From Actinomycetota bacterium (GTDB lineage: Bacteria > Actinomycetota > Actinomycetes > Nanopelagicales > Nanopelagicaceae): a DNA stretch of 64,000 nt. The notes under the pieces are model-generated. The model saw nothing but the letters and a program-made list of their open reading frames with translations, did no database searches and had not been told where the DNA came from. Both the position numbers and the translations under genes were made by a program. Shown here in pieces: positions 58,817 to 64,000 of the stretch (the stretch's first letter is position 1; the number at the start of each line of letters is the position of its first letter). Where the stretch lies: contig WLNY01000007.1 of the NCBI GenBank assembly GCA_009699575.1, positions 1 through 64,000 of the forward strand, given 5' to 3'.

Positions 58817-60222
58817 CAATCGCACATCCTGAACTCGAGGGCATTGGCAAGTACGCATTTGGTTGGGCAGATAAAAACGAAGTGAGCGCTAACTCGCGAC
58901 GTGGCCTCAATGAAGATGTCGTGCGCGATATTTCTGCAAAGAAATCTGAGCCACAGTGGATGCTGGATTTGCGGCTCAAAGGCCTTGCGCTATTTGAAAA
59001 GAAACCGATGCCCACATGGGGATCTGACTTGACTGGAATTTTTTTCGACACCATCAAATATTTCGTTCGCTCGACTGAGAAGCAAGCGACAACGTGGGAT
59101 GACCTACCCGATGATATTAAGAACACTTACGACAGGCTTGGAATCCCAGAAGCCGAAAAGCAAAGGCTTGTATCAGGAGTTGCTGCGCAATACGAGTCCG
59201 AAGTTGTTTACCACTCGATCCGCGAAGACCTTGAAAAACAGGGCGTTATATTTCTTGATACAGATAGTGGACTTAAGCAGCACCCAGAACTATTTAAAGA
59301 ATATTTCGGTTCGGTGATTCCAGTAGGTGATAACAAATTCGCCGCACTTAATACCTCTGTATGGTCGGGTGGATCCTTTATCTATGTGCCAAAGGGTGTC
59401 CATGTAGATATTCCATTGCAGGCATATTTCCGTATCAATACCGAAAACATGGGTCAGTTTGAGCGCACACTCATTATCGCTGATGAAGATTCTTATATTC
59501 ACTATGTTGAAGGGTGCACTGCTCCAATTTACAAATCTGATTCACTTCACTCAGCTGTTGTTGAAATTATTGTCAAAAAAGGTGCTCGTGTTCGTTACAC
59601 AACTATTCAAAATTGGTCGAACAACGTGTACAACCTCGTGACTAAGCGTGCAACATGTGCAGAAGGCGCAACTATGGAATGGATTGACGGAAACATTGGC
59701 TCAAAAGTAACCATGAAGTATCCGGCCGTTTTCCTTATGGGGCCGCACGCAAAGGGCGAGACGCTTTCGATTGCCTTTGCCGGAGAAGGTCAGCATCAAG
59801 ATTCTGGAGCGAAGATGGTCCATGCTGCTCCATACACATCATCTACTGTAATTTCTAAATCAGTAGCGCGCGGTGGTGGGCGTACTTCATATCGTGGACT
59901 TGTTCAAATTCAAGAAGGCGCACATCACTCTAAGAGCACAGTTAAATGTGATGCACTTTTGGTCGACACTATTTCGCGTTCTGATACGTATCCATATGTA
60001 GATATTCGAGAAGACGATGTCTCGATGGGTCATGAAGCAACAGTGTCAAAAGTGAGTGATGATCAACTCTTTTATCTGATGTCCCGCGGACTTGCAGAGG
60101 ATGAAGCGATGGCGATGATTGTTCGAGGATTCATCGAACCAATCGCTCGAGAACTTCCGATGGAATACGCCCTCGAACTCAATCGACTCATTGAGTTGCA
60201 AATGGAAGGCGCTGTTGGCTAA
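58813..60222 (+). CDS. sufB: Fe-S cluster assembly scaffold SufB
   Basis: Scaffold subunit of the SufBCD complex. 469 residues from ATG 58813 ([18 protein letters not shown]); longer in-frame readings lie within sufR. Conserved blocks include [14 protein letters not shown] near 175, [10 protein letters not shown] near 228 (conserved Cys) and the C-terminal [24 protein letters not shown] near 400 with the conserved His/Glu. Coupled to sufR (ATGA), and sufD begins on its last base. Confidence 0.96.
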   Translation: MTIAHPELEGIGKYAFGWADKNEVSANSRRGLNEDVVRDISAKKSEPQWMLDLRLKGLALFEKKPMPTWGSDLTGIFFDTIKYFVRSTEKQATTWDDLPDDIKNTYDRLGIPEAEKQRLVSGVAAQYESEVVYHSIREDLEKQGVIFLDTDSGLKQHPELFKEYFGSVIPVGDNKFAALNTSVWSGGSFIYVPKGVHVDIPLQAYFRINTENMGQFERTLIIADEDSYIHYVEGCTAPIYKSDSLHSAVVEIIVKKGARVRYTTIQNWSNNVYNLVTKRATCAEGATMEWIDGNIGSKVTMKYPAVFLMGPHAKGETLSIAFAGEGQHQDSGAKMVHAAPYTSSTVISKSVARGGGRTSYRGLVQIQEGAHHSKSTVKCDALLVDTISRSDTYPYVDIREDDVSMGHEATVSKVSDDQLFYLMSRGLAEDEAMAMIVRGFIEPIARELPMEYALELNRLIELQMEGAVG

Positions 60223-61313
60223 TGAGTGTTCTCACAACTAATTATCTCGTTCCGACAGGACGAGAAGAGGCGTGGCGTTTTACTCCACTCAAACGCCTTG
60301 CCGGGTTACATGATGGGACTGCAGTAGTCGGGCAGCGTAAATCATTAGCGCCATCACATGATTTTGGTCCTGGAGTTCGCTTCTCTCACGTAGGACGTGA
60401 GTTGCTTGCACCACTTAGCCAGAGCGATGATGTCATTGTTCAAAGAGTCAGAGAAAACGCCTTAGAAGTAGCGCACTTGGAAATCTTGCCCAATTCTGAA
60501 ATTGCGGAACCATTGATGTTTACTCGTGTCCAAAGCGGTTTGGATTCCGCAGAATTTTCGAGAGTGCGAATTACACTTGGAGCTCATTCAAAAGCAACGG
60601 TAATTTTTGAAAATACTGGCGACTCTATTTTGGCTGAAGATATTGAATTTGATTTAGCTCCGGGTTCTCACCTGACGTTTGTTACATTGCAAGAATGGGA
60701 GTCTAAGACTGTTTTTGCTGCGAGCCATCGAGCATTTGTTGATCGAGATGCAACATTTAAATCAATTTGCGTAACCGTGGGCGGTTCGCTAGTACGAATT
60801 CTTCCAACAGTGGAATTTAAAGGCGCAGGCGCTTCGGTTGAACTCCTTGGAGTTTATTTCGCAACAGCTGGCCAGTACTTTGAACATCGAATGCATGTCG
60901 ATCATTTGGTGCCAAATGCAAAATCTCGAGTGAATTACAAGGGAGCACTTGCAGGAGAAAAAGCGCACACTGTTTGGATTGGCGATGTGTTTATTCGCGC
61001 AGCTGCGGAAGGTACAGACACCTATGAACTCAACCGAAACCTTTTGCTCAGTGATGGCGCACGTGCAGATTCAGTTCCCAATCTAGAGATCGAAACAGGG
61101 GAGATTGTCGGAGCGGGTCACGCCAGCACAACGGGGCGCTTCGATGACGAGCAACTTTTTTATCTCATGTCCCGAGGAATCGAACTTGATGACGCAAGGC
61201 GCCTAGTAGTTCGAGGATTCTTTAACGAGATCGTCATGGAAATCAATGATGAAAAGATCCAAGAAAGAATCATGAATCGTATTGATGGCGAGCTTGCAAA
61301 GGTTGGTTCTTAA
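60222..61313 (+). CDS. sufD: Fe-S cluster assembly protein SufD
   Basis: Partner of SufB in the SufBCD scaffold, needed for iron entry. 363 residues. N-terminal REEAWRFTPLKRLAGL, a central beta-helix with VNYKGALAGEKAHTVWIGDVFI near 248, and the C-terminal [22 protein letters not shown] near 300, which mirrors SufB. ATG 60222 shares a base with the sufB stop. No truncation. Confidence 0.95.
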   Translation: MSVLTTNYLVPTGREEAWRFTPLKRLAGLHDGTAVVGQRKSLAPSHDFGPGVRFSHVGRELLAPLSQSDDVIVQRVRENALEVAHLEILPNSEIAEPLMFTRVQSGLDSAEFSRVRITLGAHSKATVIFENTGDSILAEDIEFDLAPGSHLTFVTLQEWESKTVFAASHRAFVDRDATFKSICVTVGGSLVRILPTVEFKGAGASVELLGVYFATAGQYFEHRMHVDHLVPNAKSRVNYKGALAGEKAHTVWIGDVFIRAAAEGTDTYELNRNLLLSDGARADSVPNLEIETGEIVGAGHASTTGRFDDEQLFYLMSRGIELDDARRLVVRGFFNEIVMEINDEKIQERIMNRIDGELAKVGS

Positions 61314-61314
61314 T

Positions 61315-61611
61315 ATGAGTGATTTATCATTTGCATCGTTAATTGAAAATAAGCCGGTACGCATTGAGAAAAACGGCGAATCGATTTGCGTTACCCGAGT
61401 AGGTGAAGAAGTTTTTGCAATTGGAGATACGTGCAGCCATTCAGATGCGTCTTTGTCTGAAGGCGATGTCAGCGATCACAAGATTGAATGCTGGCTTCAC
61501 GGAGCGGAATTTGATTTGCGCACAGGCGTTGCACTCACATTGCCTGCTGTAACCCCAGTGAAAACATACGAAGTAGCCATCGACGGAGATTCCGTCACGG
61601 TCAACATTTAA
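61315..61611 (+). CDS. Rieske [2Fe-2S] ferredoxin of the suf operon
   Basis: 98 residues, a single Rieske domain. Ligands are C40-x-H42 and C59-x2-H62 (TCSHSD and ECWLHGAEFD). A small Rieske gene between sufD and sufC is usual in Actinobacteria; it probably carries electrons for cluster assembly or protects the cluster, but its role is not established. Start ATG 61315, one base after the sufD stop, gives MSDLSF. Confidence 0.9.
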   Translation: MSDLSFASLIENKPVRIEKNGESICVTRVGEEVFAIGDTCSHSDASLSEGDVSDHKIECWLHGAEFDLRTGVALTLPAVTPVKTYEVAIDGDSVTVNI

Positions 61612-61638
61612 TTTATCCAAGCAACGAAGGAGAGCGCC

Positions 61639-62391
61639 ATGAGCACATTAGATATCCGCGGCCTACAGGTCAGCGTCGAAACAGAGAACGGTCCCATTGA
61701 AATCCTTAAAGGAGTTGACCTGACCATTAAATCAGGCGAGACTCATGCAATCATGGGGCCAAATGGTTCAGGTAAATCAACTCTTGCCTATTCAATTGCA
61801 GGACATCCAAAATACAAAATTACAGGTGGAGTTGTGACACTCGACGGAGAAGACATCTTGGAGATGAGCGTTGATCAACGCGCGAAAGCGGGACTCTTTC
61901 TCGCCATGCAATACCCGGTTGAAGTTCCTGGTGTTTCTGTATCCAACTTCCTTCGAACAGCAGTAACTGCTCTGCGCGGAGAGGCTCCAAAACTTCGCAC
62001 ATGGGTGGGAGAAGTAAAGGGCGCGATGGAGGCCCTGAGTATGGATCCTTCGTTTGCGCAACGAAATGTCAATGAAGGTTTTTCAGGCGGAGAAAAGAAA
62101 CGTCATGAAATTATGCAACTAGAACTTCTCAAGCCTAAAATCGCAATTTTGGATGAGACAGATTCAGGCTTAGATGTTGATGCGTTGCGAATTGTTTCTG
62201 AAGGCGTAAACCGAGCGAAAAAAGATAATAATCTTGGCGTTCTTCTCATCACTCACTACACACGCATTCTGCGATATATCGAACCTGATTTTGTCCACGT
62301 ATTTGCTAATGGACGTATTGTTGAAGAAGGTGGCCCTGAGTTGGCTGAGAAGTTAGAAGCAACTGGTTACGCTGAATACGTAACTAATTAA
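61639..62391 (+). CDS. sufC: Fe-S cluster assembly ATPase SufC
   Basis: ABC-type ATPase that drives conformational change in SufBCD. 250 residues. Walker A GPNGSGKST near 39, Q-loop LAMQYPVEVPGV near 90, signature FSGGEKKRHEIMQ near 150, Walker B IAILDETDSGLDVDAL and His switch LLITHYTRIL. A clear GAAGGAG ribosome site (61626-61632) six bases before the ATG marks this as the best-translated start in the operon, perhaps to supply the SufC dimer per complex. Confidence 0.96.
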   Translation: MSTLDIRGLQVSVETENGPIEILKGVDLTIKSGETHAIMGPNGSGKSTLAYSIAGHPKYKITGGVVTLDGEDILEMSVDQRAKAGLFLAMQYPVEVPGVSVSNFLRTAVTALRGEAPKLRTWVGEVKGAMEALSMDPSFAQRNVNEGFSGGEKKRHEIMQLELLKPKIAILDETDSGLDVDALRIVSEGVNRAKKDNNLGVLLITHYTRILRYIEPDFVHVFANGRIVEEGGPELAEKLEATGYAEYVTN

Positions 62392-62399
62392 TTTTATCT

Positions 62400-63647
62400 A
62401 TGTCACTTGACGTCGCTTCCATAAAAGAAGATTTCCCAATCTTCAAGCGGAGCATTCGCGACGGAAAAAAATTGGTCTACTTAGACAGCGGTGCCACCAG
62501 TCAGAAACCACGTTCTGTCATTGAAGCGGAGGGTAATTTCTATCGCCTTCATAATGCAGCCGTACACAGGGGAGCGCATCAATTAGCTGAGGAGGCAACA
62601 GATGCGTATGAAGGCGCACGCGAGATTGTTGCCAACTTTCTTGGAGCTCACGTCGATGAAATTGTCTTCACCAAGAGCGCCACGGAATCTCTCAATCTTC
62701 TAGCGTATGCCTTCTCAAATGCTCAACCAGGTAATCGATTTGCTCTCCAACCAGGCGATGAAATTGTTGTTACTGAAATGGAACACCATGCCAATCTCAT
62801 TCCGTGGCAACAACTAGCCGCGCGCAGTGGTGCAACGCTTTCATGGTTTGGGCTTACCACTGAAGGTCGACTCAACCTCGAACCTTTAAAAAAGTTGATT
62901 ACAGCGAAGACTAAAATTGTTGCGCTTACTCATCAATCAAATGTTCTCGGAACCATCAATCCGTTAGCAGAAATTGTCGCGCGAGCACATGAAGTGGGTG
63001 CCGTAGTCATCTTGGATGCGTGCCAATCGGCGCCTCATATGAGTATTGATGTCTCTGCTCTCGATGTAGATTTCCTTGTATTTTCTGGACATAAGGCAGT
63101 GGGTCCAACAGGGGTCGGAGTGCTCTGGGGCAAAGCCGAGCTCCTTGATCAGTTACCACCGTTTCTCTTTGGCGGCTCAATGATTGAGACCGTGACAATG
63201 ACTAGTGCAACGTGGGCGAAAGCACCCAAGCGTTTTGAAGCTGGCGTGCCGAACATGGCGCAAGCAGTTGGACTCGGCACTGCGTTGCAATATCTAACGC
63301 GTATCGGAATGGATTCGATTCATGAGCACGAACAAGTGCTTACCAAATATCTTATTGAGCAATTAATATCAATTGACGATGTAAGAATCGTAGGGCCGCT
63401 TTCATGTGAGAATCGTGGAGCTTCTGTGTCTTTTACCTGTGGCGATATCCACCCCCATGACATGGGTCAGTTTCTAGATAACCAAGGAATTGCAGTTCGT
63501 ACGGGTCACCACTGCGCTTGGCCGTTGGCTCGCGCGATGGGCGTTCCTTCGACTACTCGCGCTTCGTTATACCTGTACAACGATATCTCTGACGTAGATG
63601 CTCTCACTAATGGAATTCGTGATGCTCAGAAATATTTCGGCAAATGA
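62400..63647 (+). CDS. sufS: Cysteine desulfurase SufS
   Basis: PLP enzyme releasing sulfur from cysteine for cluster assembly. 415 residues, group II (SufS/CsdA). KLVYLDSGATSQKP near 22, the H123-region MEHHANLIPWQQ, PLP lysine K232 in SGHKAVGPTG and active-site C372 in VRTGHHCAWPL. The persulfide cysteine loop is short, as expected for the type that needs an external acceptor, here SufU, whose ATG overlaps the stop (ATGA). Confidence 0.96.
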   Translation: MSLDVASIKEDFPIFKRSIRDGKKLVYLDSGATSQKPRSVIEAEGNFYRLHNAAVHRGAHQLAEEATDAYEGAREIVANFLGAHVDEIVFTKSATESLNLLAYAFSNAQPGNRFALQPGDEIVVTEMEHHANLIPWQQLAARSGATLSWFGLTTEGRLNLEPLKKLITAKTKIVALTHQSNVLGTINPLAEIVARAHEVGAVVILDACQSAPHMSIDVSALDVDFLVFSGHKAVGPTGVGVLWGKAELLDQLPPFLFGGSMIETVTMTSATWAKAPKRFEAGVPNMAQAVGLGTALQYLTRIGMDSIHEHEQVLTKYLIEQLISIDDVRIVGPLSCENRGASVSFTCGDIHPHDMGQFLDNQGIAVRTGHHCAWPLARAMGVPSTTRASLYLYNDISDVDALTNGIRDAQKYFGK

Positions 63648-64000
63648 ATCTAGATAATTTGTATCAGGAAGTGATTTTGGATCACTACAAGCACCCACAA
63701 CACAAGGGATTGAGCGAGAAATTTGATGCACAAGTTCATCATGTCAATCCAAGTTGTGGAGATGAGATAACGCTGAATGTGAATCTTGCGGATTCAACAA
63801 TTTCAAGTCTCACGTGGGATGGCGTTGGCTGCTCAATATCTCAGGCAAGTGTTTCCATCATGAGTGATCTTTTAATTGGCAAAAGCCTTGACGAAGCCCA
63901 AGTAATATTTGATTCGTTCATAGAACTCATGCAAAGCAAGGGTGCGTTAGTAGCTGATGAATCGATTCTTGAAGATGCGGTTGCACTAGCCGGAGTATCT
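63644..64000 (+). CDS. sufU: SufU sulfur-relay protein (N-terminal part, cut by window edge)
   Basis: Zinc-bound sulfur acceptor for SufS, related to IscU. 119 residues are visible. LYQEVILDHYKHPQHKG at the N-terminus, the first zinc-site cysteine with Asp in NPSCGDEI near 38, and the second cysteine in GVGCSISQASVSIM near 63. The SufU-specific insertion follows, and the third cysteine lies past the window. Start ATG 63644 overlaps the sufS stop. Confidence 0.94.
   Translation, partial: MNLDNLYQEVILDHYKHPQHKGLSEKFDAQVHHVNPSCGDEITLNVNLADSTISSLTWDGVGCSISQASVSIMSDLLIGKSLDEAQVIFDSFIELMQSKGALVADESILEDAVALAGVS

Overview
The window is a gene-dense stretch of an actinobacterial chromosome. It carries WhiA, RbpA, PriA-type HisA, a PdtaR-like ANTAR regulator, SufR-SufBDCSU and uvrB-uvrA-uvrC, a gene content and order familiar from Actinobacteria. 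Base composition is by eye in the mid-40s % G+C, intergenic gaps are tiny (the longest is about 170 bases) and ATGA-type overlaps are the rule. Together these point to a streamlined, low-GC actinobacterium, most likely a freshwater acI-type lineage (Nanopelagicales). That placement is inference from content, not a database result. I see no phage, insertion sequence, CRISPR array or clear horizontally acquired island. Almost everything is core metabolism and information processing.

Layout. 1-7054: ileS (minus strand, cut by the window edge) diverges from a DksA/TraR zinc-finger protein with a lysine-rich histone-like tail, followed by lspA, a RluA-family pseudouridine synthase and dnaE. 7138-17000: a compact his-trp super-cluster, hisD-C-B-H-A(priA)-F-I, trpE, a small membrane protein, trpC, trpB, trpA. 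17047-19273: an anchored DsbA-like protein, lgt and a VIT/CCC1 transporter. 19415-26835: gltB, gltD, pyk. 26876-27537: an unusual class-I-shaped tRNA with a CAA anticodon, ending one base before the start codon of an ANTAR response regulator. 27650-32374: a complete branched-chain amino-acid (Liv) ABC transporter. 32381-38173: a thioesterase (minus), polA, an MFS transporter (minus) and rpsA, closed by a good terminator. 38272-48591: coaE, uvrB, uvrA, uvrC, rapZ, a YvcK/CofD-like protein and whiA. 48763-52455: gapA, pgk, tpiA, secG, rbpA. 52456-58046 (minus): ctaA, tkt, tal, pgi. 58130-64000: sufR, sufB, sufD, a Rieske ferredoxin, sufC, sufS and the start of sufU.

How the genes work together. 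HisA is expected to be the bifunctional PriA that also replaces TrpF, which explains why his and trp genes run together and no trpF appears. gltBD supplies glutamate for the many aminotransferase and amidotransferase steps, and LivKHMGF imports amino acids. gap-pgk-tpi, pyk, tkt, tal and pgi give glycolysis and the non-oxidative pentose phosphate pathway. The oxidative-branch genes often found next to tal are not here. LspA and Lgt are the two lipoprotein-processing enzymes.

The strongest non-textbook signals are regulatory. (1) A recurrent TANNNT box exactly six bases before the start codon of six genes that lack a Shine-Dalgarno, consistent with leaderless mRNAs. (2) The tRNA-ANTAR regulator junction. 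(3) A CACAA-N5-TTGTG inverted repeat on the sufR start codon. I found no convincing wholly new system.
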